A stretch of 64,000 nt of DNA from Schlesneria sp. (GCA_028291515.1 JAQGHU010000050.1:248001-312000); one strand, 5' to 3'; positions 1-10,245 are shown, counted from the stretch's first letter. The notes: a model not told the origin generated them from the letters alone. Made by a program: numbers and translations.

Positions 1-1
1 G

Positions 2-136
2 CAACTCTGGCATCATTCGTACATCGACAATTCGCTCTCGTCACTTCCGAGTTTGGTGGGGCAGTTTCCGCGCCAACCGCCGCAAGAGTCGGAGCGGCGA
101 ACCTCCGAAGAAATTGCTGCGATCTCCAACGTTTGA
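2..136 (+). CDS. C-terminal end of an unidentified protein (partial)
   Basis: An open frame runs in from the left edge and stops at TGA 134-136, giving 44 residues that end in EEIAAISNV. Codon choice resembles the neighbouring genes, with many G/C third positions, and no other frame is better here. The start and any domain lie outside the window, so no function can be given. It may simply be a chance open frame at the edge; the following 100 bases before the next ATG are non-coding. Confidence 0.4.
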   Translation, partial: QLWHHSYIDNSLSSLPSLVGQFPRQPPQESERRTSEEIAAISNV

Positions 137-240
137 GACGACGATCGGCAAAAACTGCTGATCTCGCGGCCTGAATTCTCTCGAAAATCGAGCGTTTTCG
201 TCTCGGCAAAGTGACCACTTTGTATTAGAAACTCGTCATC

Positions 241-1425
241 ATGTCCGTGACACCAATTCTCATTTGGCTGGCCGCAATCGGGGCGGGGCCAGAACTGAAT
301 CTCAGCAATCCGGCGGCTTCGACGAACCCCACTGTGTTCGGCCAAACGCTGCTGTCGGCAGCGCTGCAACCGGTGGAGTCGCCCGCGAACAAAGCCCCGT
401 CAGACGATCAACGTCCACCGACTTTCCGTGCTCAGTCAGGTGACAATCCGCCACGTGACTGCGAACCGCCAGAGTTTGAATTGGCGTCGCCTTGCCCCCG
501 CGGAATTCATCGCGACTTGTTCTACGATCTCCTCGACACGTTCAATCCCTTCGCCAAATCAACCGTTCGCGTCTTGCCCGGTTACTACGACCCCTATGGC
601 TGGCAGGGGAGCTACGGAACGAATGGCTATCAACCCTGGCGACTCGGTTGGTCTCTTTACCATGATATCGCTGTTCTCCCCTTTTCGACCGTCACCGGTG
701 GGACAACCGGCGAGATGAAAATGGTCGAATGGAATTCGAACACGCGGCTTTCAGAACTGGTTGCGCCCGGGGTTCTGTTTAATGGAACCGGTTACTTTAA
801 CGCTCACTATTGGGACGGTCCCGGTGGAATCGCGCTGCCGGGCCAGGTCGATCAGGTTTCGCTCGATATGGAATTGGGATTTTTCAATGATGGCCCGTGG
901 AGCGCGCAAGTCGCATTTCATCCGCAAATCGTCGATGGCTATGACTCGCCACTGAATCACTATGCGATCAACATCGACGGTCGAGCAATCGTCAGCTACT
1001 TAGCTTCACCCAACTGGACGTTCGTGGGGGGCTTCGCAGTCTGGGATCGTGTCGACTTGCTGGTCATCCCGCATGTGGGGGCAGTCTGGACACCAGACAC
1101 TCGGTGGGAATTGCGATTGTTGTATCCGCGGACACGTATCAGCTACTACCTGGGCCAACGTGGAAAGTCAGACTTTTGGCTGTATGGTGTTGCCGAATAT
1201 ACGGCTGAAGCGTGGCAGGCCGATATCGGTGATCCGGTTACAACGTACGATCGGATCCAATTGACTGACGATCGCGTATCTCTGGGACTTCGCTGGGATT
1301 CAGGCCGACATTCCGTGTTCATTGAAGGAGGCTACGTCTTCAATCGACAAGCCAAGTTCGCAGGCCCAACCCCGAACTTTGATCTGAACAACGTCGGCAT
1401 GGTCCGCGCCGGGGTGCGGTTCTAA
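241..1425 (+). CDS. Putative outer-membrane beta-barrel protein
   Basis: A 394-residue protein. The first 35 residues are hydrophobic to neutral and could be a poor signal peptide. Residues about 40-75 are polar and proline-rich. The rest alternates short aromatic-rich strands with Gly/Asp turns, for example near WTFVGGFAVWDRVDLL and RHSVFIEGGYVF, and the chain ends in Phe as many outer-membrane barrels do. This pattern resembles planctomycetal DUF6268-like surface proteins, which is an inference from style and not a recognised motif. No Shine-Dalgarno sequence is evident before ATG 241. It is convergent with deoC and separated from it by a dispersed inverted repeat. Function unknown. Confidence 0.65.
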   Translation: MSVTPILIWLAAIGAGPELNLSNPAASTNPTVFGQTLLSAALQPVESPANKAPSDDQRPPTFRAQSGDNPPRDCEPPEFELASPCPRGIHRDLFYDLLDTFNPFAKSTVRVLPGYYDPYGWQGSYGTNGYQPWRLGWSLYHDIAVLPFSTVTGGTTGEMKMVEWNSNTRLSELVAPGVLFNGTGYFNAHYWDGPGGIALPGQVDQVSLDMELGFFNDGPWSAQVAFHPQIVDGYDSPLNHYAINIDGRAIVSYLASPNWTFVGGFAVWDRVDLLVIPHVGAVWTPDTRWELRLLYPRTRISYYLGQRGKSDFWLYGVAEYTAEAWQADIGDPVTTYDRIQLTDDRVSLGLRWDSGRHSVFIEGGYVFNRQAKFAGPTPNFDLNNVGMVRAGVRF

Positions 1426-1438
1426 CGGTGACATTGAC

Positions 1439-1521
1439 GTAGGGCGTGTGCAGTCTTCGGAACACGCCATCTTCCCGATGTCACATTGATGGTGCGTTCC
1501 GAAGACTCCGCGGCACCCTAC
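1439..1521. repeat. Dispersed inverted repeat with GTCTTCGGA arms
   Basis: The element opens with GTAGGG and closes with CACCCTAC. Inside it, GCAGTCTTCGGAACAC pairs imperfectly with GTGCGTTCCGAAGACTCC, so the whole unit can fold into a long hairpin. It lies between two convergent genes. Related units with TTGGAGTCTTCGAC occur at 25986-26074, 40284-40347 and 46663-46701, pointing to a dispersed family; it could also act as a bidirectional transcription barrier. Confidence 0.6.
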
Positions 1522-1555
1522 TTTCGAGGTGCCTGAGACAACTCGCACTCGCCGA

Positions 1556-2278
1556 TCAATATCCAGCAACAGCCACCTTGGGCACGTCGATCGGGGACAA
1601 CCCCAATCGCTTGCGGCAATCATCCATCATGTCTGCGGTGCGGCTGGCTCCACAACGAGTCACTCCCAGGTCTCGCACAGCAAGCAAGCCGTCCAGATCG
1701 CGGACCCCACCAGCCGCTTTGACCTGAACAAATTCAGGCGAGTGCTTGCGCATCAGTTTCAGGTCGTCATGAGTTGCACCGCCAGTACCGTATCCGGTCG
1801 ATGTCTTCACCCAGTCGGCCTTTAGTTCACCGCAAATCTCACAAAGACGGATCTTGTGCTCGTCCTTCAAATAGCAGTTTTCGAAGATGACTTTCACCTT
1901 CTGGCCGCTGGCATGTGCGACATCAATCACGCTACGAATATCTTCGCGAACGTAGTCCCAGTTGCCGCTGAGAACTTGACTGATGTTGATCACCATATCC
2001 AACTCTTCACAGCCATCGGTCAGAGCTCGTTTTGCCTCAGCCAGCTTCACAGCAGTGGTATTCCCGCCATGCGGAAAGCCAATCGTAGTACTCGGCTTGA
2101 CCGTCGAACCGTGCAACATCTCCGTGCAGCGACTCAAGTAATACGGCATGATGCAGACGCTAGCCACGTTGTACGCAACGGCCAATCGACAACCCGCCTC
2201 CAGGTCGGCCACCGTGAGCGTGGGGTTCAACAACGAGTGGTCGATCATCTTGGCCATTTGTTCGTAAGTGAAGCTCAT
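1556..2278 (-). CDS. deoC: Deoxyribose-phosphate aldolase
   Basis: A 240-residue class I aldolase that cleaves 2-deoxyribose 5-phosphate to glyceraldehyde 3-phosphate and acetaldehyde, in cytoplasmic deoxynucleoside catabolism. Family signatures are visible: the Schiff-base lysine K158 in DWVKTSTGYGTGG, the second lysine K187 in VKAAGGVR, and D94 in EELDMVIN. Length fits the family (about 220-260). ATG at 2278 is the only convincing start. It is the last gene of a minus-strand series after a ROK kinase (gap 55 bp), which suggests joint use in sugar or nucleoside carbon metabolism. Confidence 0.93.
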   Translation of the reverse strand: MSFTYEQMAKMIDHSLLNPTLTVADLEAGCRLAVAYNVASVCIMPYYLSRCTEMLHGSTVKPSTTIGFPHGGNTTAVKLAEAKRALTDGCEELDMVINISQVLSGNWDYVREDIRSVIDVAHASGQKVKVIFENCYLKDEHKIRLCEICGELKADWVKTSTGYGTGGATHDDLKLMRKHSPEFVQVKAAGGVRDLDGLLAVRDLGVTRCGASRTADMMDDCRKRLGLSPIDVPKVAVAGY

Positions 2279-2333
2279 CGTCGGTCCCAGTTGATTCTTG
2301 GATCAAATGATTTTGTGAGGTCAGCCAATAAAC

Positions 2334-3290
2334 TCATCCCGCTTTGGCAGCGAGTGCAATTGCTCCCAGAATACCCGCCCGATCGCCAAGCCGCGACTTC
2401 TCGACGCGAACTTCGTCGGTGGGAAACATGCCAACCCGTTGGCGTATGACACCTCGAATTGGCATCAGCAGCGCATCGCCAAGTTCGGCAACGCCCCCTC
2501 CGAGGACGATGAGTTCTGGATGAAGGATCGTCACCACATTCGCAATCGCAATCCCCAGATACTCCGCGGCCTGTGTGATGGCCTCACGAGTCGATTCATC
2601 GCCGCTCGCCAGCATCTCTCGAGGAGTCACATTCGCCACGTTACCGCCGACAATTTCGAAGAGTTTGGGAGCCAATCCCATTCGCATTAGCCGAATGCCT
2701 TCGGCAGCGATCGCAGGGCCACTCGCCAATGCCTCCAGGCAACCTCGATTGCCGCATCCGCAGCGAGGCCCCTGTGGCAGGATCGTCTGGTGTCCCAATT
2801 CACCTGCCGCACCCAACGGCCCCAGTCTCAACCGCCCCTCGACAACGACGCCGCCGCCAATCCCTGTTCCGATTGAAAAGAAAGCCATCGTCAACGGGGC
2901 AGGGGCCGTTCGTCCGTGCCCAAAGACCAGTTCTCCCAATGTCGCCATGCGGACATCGTTCATCAACGATACTGGACACCCCAAAGCTTGCTGCAACGTT
3001 GTCGCGACCGGCACATCACGCCATTGGGTCGGCAGGTTCGGAAGGAACTTCGTGACCCCAGTCGGGACATCGACCAGTCCCGGCACACCCATCCCAATCG
3101 CCTGAATGGTCGCTCCTGTCTTCGTAGCGAGAGTAACCAACAACTGCTCGATGCGACGAATGACCGCGTCCGGTCCTTCATGCGAATGCGTGGGGGTTTC
3201 CGCCTCGGCGACAATGCATCCATCGCGTTCGGCCAATGCCGCGGCGATCGTTGTCCCTCCCAAATCCACGCCAGCAAAAAGTGCAGACAT
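2334..3290 (-). CDS. ROK family sugar kinase (glucokinase-like)
   Basis: About 318 residues. The N-terminal phosphate-binding motif is GVDLGGTTIAAAL. NDVRMATLGE carries the predicted catalytic Asp, and the ROK zinc motif appears as CGCGNRGCLEALASG after GHQ. ROK kinases phosphorylate hexoses such as glucose or N-acetylmannosamine; a repressor role is unlikely because there is no N-terminal HTH. The frame extends upstream to a GTG at 3314, but the ATG at 3290 places the phosphate loop at the usual distance from the N-terminus and is preferred. It lies between the sugar phosphate isomerase and deoC on the same strand, so it is probably part of one carbohydrate operon. The actual sugar cannot be told. 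Confidence 0.9.
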   Translation of the reverse strand: MSALFAGVDLGGTTIAAALAERDGCIVAEAETPTHSHEGPDAVIRRIEQLLVTLATKTGATIQAIGMGVPGLVDVPTGVTKFLPNLPTQWRDVPVATTLQQALGCPVSLMNDVRMATLGELVFGHGRTAPAPLTMAFFSIGTGIGGGVVVEGRLRLGPLGAAGELGHQTILPQGPRCGCGNRGCLEALASGPAIAAEGIRLMRMGLAPKLFEIVGGNVANVTPREMLASGDESTREAITQAAEYLGIAIANVVTILHPELIVLGGGVAELGDALLMPIRGVIRQRVGMFPTDEVRVEKSRLGDRAGILGAIALAAKAG

Positions 3291-3374
3291 CAGTTGTCGT
3301 TTCGTGGGGGACACTCGGATGAAGTCGAACGAACACTAGATATCAGTCCATCGCGAAAAGATCTCAGAAAAAAC

Positions 3375-4292
3375 CTATCCCGTCACGTACTGCTTTAAGT
3401 AAGCAGCACTCTGCCGCAGAGACTCTTTCCGCAGTTCGACCGATCCCTCGTAGGCGCGATCTTCGACTTCGACACAGACCGGGCCGCGATAGCCGGTATC
3501 CGTTAGGACACTGAAAAACTGGCCCCAGTTGACATCACCCAGTCCCGGCAGCTTGGGCGTGTGATACAGATTGGGATGCGCCAGGATTCCCACCTCATTC
3601 AACTTATGCCGATCGAGCCGGACATCTTTCGCATGAATATGAACCAATCGACTGGCGAATTCGCGGATCGGTTGCAGGTAGTCCATTTGCTGCCAGATCA
3701 TATGCGACGGATCGTAGTTCAGTCCCAGGCTCAGGCTGGGAATCTCTTCGAACATGCGCTGCCAGATCGCAGGCGACGTTGCCAGATTCTTGCCCCCCGG
3801 CCATTCATCCTTGGTGAACAGCATCGGACAATTCTCGATCCCGATGCGAATGCCATGATCCTCGGCGAACTTTACCAACGGCTTCCAGGTCTCACAGAAC
3901 CGCGGCCAGTTGTCGTCGACCGACTTGGTCCAGTCACGACCGATGAAAGTGGTGACTCGCCCCAGCCCGAGCAATGAAGATGCTTGAATCAATTTGCGAA
4001 GATGATCGATATATTTCTGGGCTTCTGCCAAGTCTGGAGTCAGCGGATTGGGATAGTAACCCAGCGAACTGATGGAGACGCCAGCAGCAGCCATCGTCGC
4101 TTTGACTTCGTCGGCTTTCGTGGCCGTGAAGTCGGTCACGTCAATATGCGTGATCCCAGCATAACGCCGCTCAGCCTTGCTGACAGGCCAGCACATCACT
4201 TCGAGACACGAATATCCGGCCGATTTCGCGAACTGAGCGACTTCGGCCAGCGACAACTCCGGCAGAATGGCGGTGACAAATCCAAGTTGCAC
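3375..4292 (-). CDS. Sugar phosphate isomerase/epimerase (TIM barrel)
   Basis: About 305 residues of the AP-endonuclease-2-like TIM barrel superfamily (IolE/xylose isomerase-like). Typical pieces are the opening strand [37 protein letters not shown] with a metal-ligand Glu, [12 protein letters not shown], and [10 protein letters not shown]. Such enzymes isomerise or epimerise keto-sugars with a divalent metal. The open frame continues upstream to 4382, but the barrel starts exactly at GTG 4292, so that start is chosen. It follows the Gfo/Idh oxidoreductase on the same strand after 131 bp; the two families are frequently paired in planctomycete sugar catabolism. Substrate unknown. Confidence 0.85.
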   Translation of the reverse strand: MQLGFVTAILPELSLAEVAQFAKSAGYSCLEVMCWPVSKAERRYAGITHIDVTDFTATKADEVKATMAAAGVSISSLGYYPNPLTPDLAEAQKYIDHLRKLIQASSLLGLGRVTTFIGRDWTKSVDDNWPRFCETWKPLVKFAEDHGIRIGIENCPMLFTKDEWPGGKNLATSPAIWQRMFEEIPSLSLGLNYDPSHMIWQQMDYLQPIREFASRLVHIHAKDVRLDRHKLNEVGILAHPNLYHTPKLPGLGDVNWGQFFSVLTDTGYRGPVCVEVEDRAYEGSVELRKESLRQSAAYLKQYVTG

Positions 4293-4423
4293 GGGAGGAT
4301 CCCTAAAGGACGACAACCAGCGAAGATTCAGCTTCGCTGGATGAAACTCGATTCCGATGGGTAGTGCAACCGAACAATCCAAAAGAGCAACTTATCGTCT
4401 AACGGCGTGGGCACCTTCAGCCG

Positions 4424-5584
4424 CTAGTGGCCGGAAACTCGCACCCAACCTCGCTGCCGATGACTCGCAAGAATGGCTTCGCAAAGCTGGATTTCGCGAT
4501 GTCCATCTGCAAATGTCGGGAACAACCGCGGCGCACCAAAATCACCTGCGGCGATATACGAATAGAATTCCCGAAAACATTGCTTGAATGTATCCGGGAA
4601 GCCCTCGTTATGCCCGCCGGGATAGTTAGTAATCGCTCTCGCACCGGCACTTAGTAGACCCGGATCGCGAATCAACGATTCGTTCGGCGTGTCACGATGA
4701 CCAATCCAAAGCGAATTCGGCGATTCACTGTCCCAAGCCAACGACTGCGCGGACCCCGCGATTTCAAATCGGACGCAATTCTTGCGACCGGCGGTGACCT
4801 GACTGACCCACACGACGCCACGAGCCCCGTTCGCAAAGCGCAACATGACGCAGCCGTAGTCGTCGGTATCAATCGCGACCGTTTGAGTTGCCACCGTTTT
4901 CGTGAGCTTGCTGCTGAACGTTTTCACTCCCCCAGTGGGACGCTGTCGCTCGGGATAAACCGTTTGCAGGTCGGCACAGACTTCGGCGATTTCCAGTCCG
5001 GTAATGTACTGAATCAGATCCAGCCAATGCGTGCCGACATCCGCCACGGCCCGCAGTTCGCCACCTTCTTCCGAGAGAACACGCCAGTTGAAGTCCGTCG
5101 GATGGAACAGCCAATCCTGCACGTAAGATCCAGCGACATGAAACACATCGCCAAGCTGCCCACTGCGCCGGCGCTCCGCCGCCTCGCGGCAAAGGGGATA
5201 GTAGCGAATGTTGTAGTTCACACCCGCGACAACGCCGCTATCAGCAGCTCTCTGCACCAGTTCCGCCGATTCCTTCGAATCCATCGCCAGCGGCTTTTCG
5301 CACATGACATGCTTGCCCGCCTGCATCACTGCGGACGCCTGATCGAAATGGAATCGATTGGGCGTCGTGATGTGAACGGAATGCACATCCGCATCGTTTA
5401 GGATCTCCTCGAGATCCTGGTAACCCTTCGGCAATCCAAGCGATTCAGCCGATGCCTGCGATTTTTCGAGCGATGAGCCGAGTACGCCAGTCACGCGGAC
5501 TCCCGCGCGCCGCAGTCCTTCGACATGCACTGGTCCGATGAACCCCGTACCAACAACCGCGACACCAATATCTTTGAGCAACAT
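4424..5584 (-). CDS. Gfo/Idh/MocA family NAD(P)-dependent oxidoreductase
   Basis: A 386-residue protein with an N-terminal Rossmann fold ([19 protein letters not shown]), the family Lys in MCEKPLAMD, and a C-terminal alpha/beta domain including [17 protein letters not shown], whose His is the usual catalytic residue. Members oxidise or reduce sugars and sugar derivatives with NAD(P). There is no Tat signal, so it should be cytoplasmic, unlike many secreted planctomycete paralogues. It begins 3 bp after the stop of the M48 protease on the same strand, implying cotranscription, and is followed by the sugar phosphate isomerase. The substrate cannot be inferred from sequence. Confidence 0.9.
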   Translation of the reverse strand: MLLKDIGVAVVGTGFIGPVHVEGLRRAGVRVTGVLGSSLEKSQASAESLGLPKGYQDLEEILNDADVHSVHITTPNRFHFDQASAVMQAGKHVMCEKPLAMDSKESAELVQRAADSGVVAGVNYNIRYYPLCREAAERRRSGQLGDVFHVAGSYVQDWLFHPTDFNWRVLSEEGGELRAVADVGTHWLDLIQYITGLEIAEVCADLQTVYPERQRPTGGVKTFSSKLTKTVATQTVAIDTDDYGCVMLRFANGARGVVWVSQVTAGRKNCVRFEIAGSAQSLAWDSESPNSLWIGHRDTPNESLIRDPGLLSAGARAITNYPGGHNEGFPDTFKQCFREFYSYIAAGDFGAPRLFPTFADGHREIQLCEAILASHRQRGWVRVSGH

Positions 5585-5587
5585 CGA

Positions 5588-6586
5588 TTACTCCAGACCG
5601 GGCCGTGGTCCTCGACCCGGTTCAGGTCGCCGATCAGGTACGAATCGACTACCGGGAGCGTTCCTACCAACAGGCGTTGGACTCGCGCCTGGCAGTGTTT
5701 CTAATTTCTCGCTTTTGTACGGACTATTTTCGTAGAGCGGCATTGCCTCGGGCAACCACGCCTTCAAGTCGTGGACGCGAGTCCCGTGGCTTGGGTGAGT
5801 CGACATGAACTCGGGCGGAGCCCCCTGGCTTCCTGTTGCCGCCTCCATTCGCTTCCAGAATTCGATTGCCTGGCTCGGATCATAACCAGCGGCGGCCATC
5901 AGCAGCAGACCCATATGATCCGCTTCCGATTCATGCCCGCGGCTATACTTCAAGATCCCAAACTGCGCACCGGCGTTCAAAACCTGCATCACTTGCTGCC
6001 GCTTTCCTGGGTCCATGTCACCAATGGACGCCCCCGCGGCTGTCATCCCGATGCTGGCGATCTGCTGCTGAGCCATCCTCTCGGCGCCATGATGCGCCAA
6101 CGCATGTGAAATCTCATGGCCGATCACTGTTGCCAGGCCAGCATCGTTGACCGCCACTGGCAGGATTCCCGTATAGACGACAATCTTCCCCCCCGGCAGA
6201 CAGAACGCGTTCACCTGCTTGTCGTCGACAACCTCCAGTTCCCAATCGAACTTTGGCAAAGTCGTTCCAATCCGTTTTTGAAATTCGGGACTTTGGACCG
6301 CCTTGATCAGCCGATCCGTCACGTGATGCACCGCCTCAACAGCGGGACCGTTATGAACGACGTGAGATGTCTTCAGCACTTCCTTAAAGGCTTGCAGCCC
6401 CAGTTGAGCTTCCTGGTCTGGCTGGATCGCCACGATCTGATTACGGCCAAACGGCCCGTGCTGGCAACCGCGAACCATCGTAAACCCGATGGCAATCAGG
6501 CCGATGACAATCGGAATCAACCGCGCCCCTAAGTTGAAACCGCCGCCGTCACCATATTGTCGGCCGTAGCCATTTCCGTAGCTCAT
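5588..6586 (-). CDS. M48 family zinc metalloprotease, membrane-anchored
   Basis: About 332 residues. A Gly/Tyr-rich start ([15 protein letters not shown]) precedes one membrane segment ([16 protein letters not shown]). The peptidase domain has the HExxH motif in [18 protein letters not shown] and the downstream third-ligand helix [19 protein letters not shown]. The last 40 residues are Pro/Arg/Gly-rich and disordered. M48 enzymes cleave membrane or envelope proteins. The open frame extends to 6694, but ATG 6586 gives the natural start before the membrane helix. It is almost contiguous with the Gfo/Idh gene, though no functional link is obvious. It resembles the M48C Oma1/LoiP/BepA-type group, an inference from the motif arrangement. 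Confidence 0.88.
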   Translation of the reverse strand: MSYGNGYGRQYGDGGGFNLGARLIPIVIGLIAIGFTMVRGCQHGPFGRNQIVAIQPDQEAQLGLQAFKEVLKTSHVVHNGPAVEAVHHVTDRLIKAVQSPEFQKRIGTTLPKFDWELEVVDDKQVNAFCLPGGKIVVYTGILPVAVNDAGLATVIGHEISHALAHHGAERMAQQQIASIGMTAAGASIGDMDPGKRQQVMQVLNAGAQFGILKYSRGHESEADHMGLLLMAAAGYDPSQAIEFWKRMEAATGSQGAPPEFMSTHPSHGTRVHDLKAWLPEAMPLYENSPYKSEKLETLPGASPTPVGRNAPGSRFVPDRRPEPGRGPRPGLE

Positions 6587-6630
6587 GCTGTCGATCCTGG
6601 GTCTGGGAAGCCGGTATCCGAGCGATAATT

Positions 6631-6897
6631 TCAGTACTGAAGTTCTGCGCGGAAGTTGGCTTCGAATTGTCTGATTTCCGGCAACGAAACGCAATCAGCC
6701 GGAAGTTCGTCGCGCTGCGTCTGTTCGCCCTTCAGCAACGCTCGTGCCGAGTTTGTGAACCGCGTCAGGACCGTGGCCGTCTCGATGACATGACGCCCAT
6801 TGTCGCAAAGCAGTGGTGCAAGAAGGTCCACAGCGACCTGAAATCTGCCATCCCGCGAATTGATCGAAGAAGATTCGATCGCGAATCCGACGGACAA
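6631..6897 (-). CDS. Small hypothetical protein or gene remnant
   Basis: A minus-strand frame between the sigma-54 activator and the M48 gene has normal codon use in its last ~88 residues (from TTG 6897, SVGFAIESSSINSRDG onward). The longer frame up to 7023 overlaps the neighbouring gene and contains a terminator hairpin, so it is not believed. No domain or membrane segment is recognised and no good ribosome site was found. It may be a remnant of a degraded gene. It sits just downstream of a terminator and 44 bp before the protease start. Confidence 0.3.
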   Translation of the reverse strand: MSVGFAIESSSINSRDGRFQVAVDLLAPLLCDNGRHVIETATVLTRFTNSARALLKGEQTQRDELPADCVSLPEIRQFEANFRAELQY

Positions 6898-6915
6898 TTC
6901 TGCAGACTTAAAAGA

Positions 6916-6945
6916 GTTCACCCTTGTCCAAAAACAAGGGTGAAC
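6916..6945 (-). terminator. Intrinsic terminator of the sigma-54 activator gene
   Basis: A perfect 12-bp stem, GTTCACCCTTGT with ACAAGGGTGAAC, encloses a 6-base loop. Read on the minus strand it is followed by TCTTTT. It lies about 50 bp past the stop codon of the two-component operon. Confidence 0.75.
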
Positions 6946-6994
6946 TGATCGCATGTAGATTTGCGGAGCCCAATCTCTTGAGCTTGGAGAACGA

Positions 6995-8416
6995 TCAACC
7001 AGCCGCTTTGGTGTGATCGCCATTCAACTTGTTGTACAGCGTCTTCAACGCGATCCCCAGTTCCAGAGCCGCCTTTGGCTTGTCACCCTGATGCTTGTCG
7101 AGCACCTGATAAATCACATCCATTTCGATTTCTCGAAGTGTCTTGGGATGCTGCGGCATCTCGACCGTAGCGCGGGCAAACACCGCTCCAGTCGAATGCT
7201 TCAGAATTCCGGCAGGCAGGTCTTCCGGATGAATCGTGCCGCCATCGGACATAATCACCGCGTGCTCAAGAGCATTCGCCAGTTCTCGCACATTCCCCGA
7301 CCAATCATGTTGCTTCAGAACCTGCACGGTTTCTGGAGCCATGATATTTTCAGGGATATCGCGACGCTTCAATGTGCGAGCGATCAATGTTCTGGCCAGC
7401 TCGGGGATGTCATCTTTGCGTTCACGCAGCGGCGGCAAATTGATCTCAAAGGTGTTGATGCGGAAGAACAAATCTTCACGGAACGAGCCTTCGCCGACCA
7501 TTTGTTGCAGGTCGCGATTGGTCGCACAGACGATGCGGACACTCACATGAAACGCCTCGTTTTCACCAACACGACGGACTTCACCCGATTCCAGGAATCG
7601 CAGCATCTTGACTTGCATCTGCTTGTCAAGTTCGCCGAGTTCGTCCAGGAATAAAGTCCCACCGTTGGCGACTTCCAGCAATCCTTTGCGGAACGTGTCC
7701 GCTCCGGTGAAAGCACCTTTGCGATGGCCGAACAATTCGCTTTCGACCAGATTCTCCGGCAGTGCACCACAGTTTACGGCAACGAATGGCATCGTCGATC
7801 GTTTACTAAGGTCGTGAATTCGGCGGGCCACCAGTTCCTTACCGGTCCCGGTTTCACCCAGGATCAGCACACTGGAATCCGTGGGCGCAATCTTTTCACA
7901 AAGCTTCTTCACACGCAACATCTCAGGCGTGCGACCAATCAGGTCTGGCGAACCTTCGACGGCCTTCAGTCGTGATTCGAGAGCGATTGTTTTATTGGTT
8001 AGCGTTCGCTTCTCGGCCACACGCTTCAGTGCGGCAGAAATTTCGAACAACTTGCACGGCTTACGCAGGAAGTCGTACGCTCCGGCGCGGACCGCCTGGA
8101 TCGCCGATTCCATATCGCCGTGACCGGTGCTGATGATGACTTCGGTTTCCGGCGAAACCTTCTTGATGTGTTCAATCACATCCCAGCCGCTCAACCCCGG
8201 CATGCGCAGGTCAACGATGGCCGCGTCGAAGGTCTGTTGCTCTAAAGCAGCTAATGCAGCCTGACCGTCTTCACAAAGGACCACATCGTGTCCCATGCGA
8301 GGCAGTTCAAGCTTCATCACATTGCGGATGTCTTGTTCATCATCGACGAACAGGATTCGCAGTTTATTAATGGCAGCAGCAGTCAACGGGCGGTCTCCTT
8401 GCCCCTGTCGTGACAT
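6995..8416 (-). CDS. NtrC-type sigma-54-dependent response regulator
   Basis: A 473-residue protein in three parts. The receiver domain (residues ~18-130) has FVDDEQD, phospho-acceptor D69 in AIVDLRMPG and K119 in FLRKP. The AAA+ domain (~155-385) has Walker A GETGTGKE, the sigma-54 contact loop GAFTGA and GGTLFLDELGEL. A Fis-type HTH lies at the C-terminus (KAALELGIALKTLYNKL). It activates RNA polymerase-sigma54 at distant promoters when phosphorylated. It follows the histidine kinase on the same strand, gap 111 bp, so the pair forms one two-component system. An alternative TTG start at 8386 has a better spaced AAGGAG. Targets are unknown. Confidence 0.92.
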   Translation of the reverse strand: MSRQGQGDRPLTAAAINKLRILFVDDEQDIRNVMKLELPRMGHDVVLCEDGQAALAALEQQTFDAAIVDLRMPGLSGWDVIEHIKKVSPETEVIISTGHGDMESAIQAVRAGAYDFLRKPCKLFEISAALKRVAEKRTLTNKTIALESRLKAVEGSPDLIGRTPEMLRVKKLCEKIAPTDSSVLILGETGTGKELVARRIHDLSKRSTMPFVAVNCGALPENLVESELFGHRKGAFTGADTFRKGLLEVANGGTLFLDELGELDKQMQVKMLRFLESGEVRRVGENEAFHVSVRIVCATNRDLQQMVGEGSFREDLFFRINTFEINLPPLRERKDDIPELARTLIARTLKRRDIPENIMAPETVQVLKQHDWSGNVRELANALEHAVIMSDGGTIHPEDLPAGILKHSTGAVFARATVEMPQHPKTLREIEMDVIYQVLDKHQGDKPKAALELGIALKTLYNKLNGDHTKAAG

Positions 8417-8527
8417 CCTTGTCAGCGACCTGATCCACTTAGGACGAAGTGTGGCGTTGAAAGCCGATGGATAGGTCGGCGGTTCATATCAGAAGATTTC
8501 AGATGTCGCAATGTCCATTCCCGCGGT

Positions 8528-10120
8528 TCAAGCAGCACGAGTGATCCCTCCCGAGGAACGGGGCAGATAGACTCGGAACGTACTTCCCTTTCCGGGACCT
8601 TCGCTACTGGCTTCGATTCGGCCGTTGTGATCGGCGACGATGCGGTTAGTGATCGACAACCCCAAGCCCGTCCCTTTTTTTCCCGGCTGTTTTTCCGTGA
8701 AGAAGGGTTCGTACAGGTTGGCGAGCACGTGTGGCGTCATGCCGCAACCGGTGTCTTCCACGGTCACCACAACCTCATCGAAAGATTCGCCGACGCTGAT
8801 CTTCATCGTGCCAGCTTGATCCATCGCCTCTAATCCGTTTGCGATCAGATTGATGATGACTTGCTGTATTTCTGGCGCGTTCACCTCGGCAAAATACGAT
8901 CGGCTGCCATCATACAGAATCTTGTGATGGCCGAACCGACTCATGTGACCGACCATGTCCAGCACTTCGGACACAATCTTGGTCAAATCATGACGTTGAT
9001 GAGCACCCGCATTATTTCGACTGAAATCCAGCACCCGCAATGTAATCTGCTGACAGCGATTCGATTGCCGCTGAATCATTTCCAGGTATGTTTTGAGCAA
9101 TTCCTGGTCATCGGCAGATCTGCCAAAATCATCTCCCGCTTCGGCCAGACGACCGATGAGCGACTCGGCGGCCATGGCGATCGCCGAGAGTGGATTGTTG
9201 ATCTCGTGTGCGATCCCCGTCGCCAGAAATCCCACTCCCGCTAGACGTTCGTTGCGGAGCAGTTGTCGACTTCGCTCTTCGACTTCGCGGTCCAGCTTGG
9301 CTTTGTCGCTTTGAAACCGCTCGATCATCCGATTGAACACGTTGGCCAGATCGACGATTTCGTCCTTGCCACGCAGCTTTAAACGGTGGTTGTAGTCCCC
9401 ATTCGCAACACGAGCCGCCGCTTCATGCAGCTTCCGCACTGGAATAAAGATCCAGACATGGCCGCAGCTAACCAGCGAAACAAATAGGATCGGAATGCAG
9501 AGCAGACAGACCGAAATCCAGATCATCCGGGATTTATAGACGGACGGGGCCTCTTTCAACGTGCTCTCAGTCCCGCGGTCCGGATTCGGAATCTCCTGAA
9601 TGATCGATTGAATGCGGGCCACATCGCGAACCATCAATTCCAGCGTTGGGCCATGCTCTTCCGCAGTCATCAAATGCATTTGACCTTGCTTGAGCCGTTG
9701 CAGGACCAAGCCAATCTGATCCATCTTGATATTCATGATCTTTTGCGACTGGCGAACCGCAGTCGGAAGCTGATCCACGCGACGGCGGAACTCGTTCAGT
9801 TCCTTCTCCGCCCGCTGCATCTGGACCACCCACAATTCCGGATCGAACCCGAGCACCTGATCGACTTGAACAGCGCTGTCAAAGGGGCTTTTGCTGGGCT
9901 TGATAGTGCGGCGAACAAGCAGCGGATCAAAGAGTCCGGCACAGGCCATAGCCAGATCGGTTCGATGTGGCTCTTTGTTCTGGTTGAATTCCAGATCTTG
10001 AACGACGCCCCGGTACGCCATTAATCCAGCGAGTCCCACGAATGCCAGGATCCCCAGCATCAGGCACACTAGCGCCAAGCCGATAACCAACTTACGGCGA
10101 ATTGATCGCGTCAGAAACAC
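8528..10120 (-). CDS. Membrane sensor histidine kinase
   Basis: A 530-residue kinase. TM1 (~13-35) and TM2 (~195-220) enclose a periplasmic sensor region of about 160 residues without a recognised fold. A HAMP domain follows (IPVRKLHEAAARVANGDYN). The phosphorylated H305 sits in GIAHEINNPLSAI, and the ATPase domain carries N-box VIINLIANGLEAM, VEDTGCGM and GTGLGLSIT. The GTG start at 10120 is preceded by AAGGA at 8-9 bases. It should phosphorylate the NtrC-like regulator encoded directly downstream. The signal cannot be told from the sequence. Confidence 0.9.
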   Translation of the reverse strand: MFLTRSIRRKLVIGLALVCLMLGILAFVGLAGLMAYRGVVQDLEFNQNKEPHRTDLAMACAGLFDPLLVRRTIKPSKSPFDSAVQVDQVLGFDPELWVVQMQRAEKELNEFRRRVDQLPTAVRQSQKIMNIKMDQIGLVLQRLKQGQMHLMTAEEHGPTLELMVRDVARIQSIIQEIPNPDRGTESTLKEAPSVYKSRMIWISVCLLCIPILFVSLVSCGHVWIFIPVRKLHEAAARVANGDYNHRLKLRGKDEIVDLANVFNRMIERFQSDKAKLDREVEERSRQLLRNERLAGVGFLATGIAHEINNPLSAIAMAAESLIGRLAEAGDDFGRSADDQELLKTYLEMIQRQSNRCQQITLRVLDFSRNNAGAHQRHDLTKIVSEVLDMVGHMSRFGHHKILYDGSRSYFAEVNAPEIQQVIINLIANGLEAMDQAGTMKISVGESFDEVVVTVEDTGCGMTPHVLANLYEPFFTEKQPGKKGTGLGLSITNRIVADHNGRIEASSEGPGKGSTFRVYLPRSSGGITRAA

Positions 10121-10245
10121 TCGACATCCTTGTCGCGTGACTCGTGATTGGGTGAAGGAGTTGCAAACATTACAAACTCAACCGAGTTCACTCAACCCCG
10201 GTTCGACATTCGCTGAAGATTTTAGCCACAGGCGGGGAAGGCTCG

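Noticed and set aside
13-369. 118-residue minus-strand frame at the left edge
   Set aside because: Arg/Ser-rich composition typical of an antisense frame; overlaps the plus-strand gene start.
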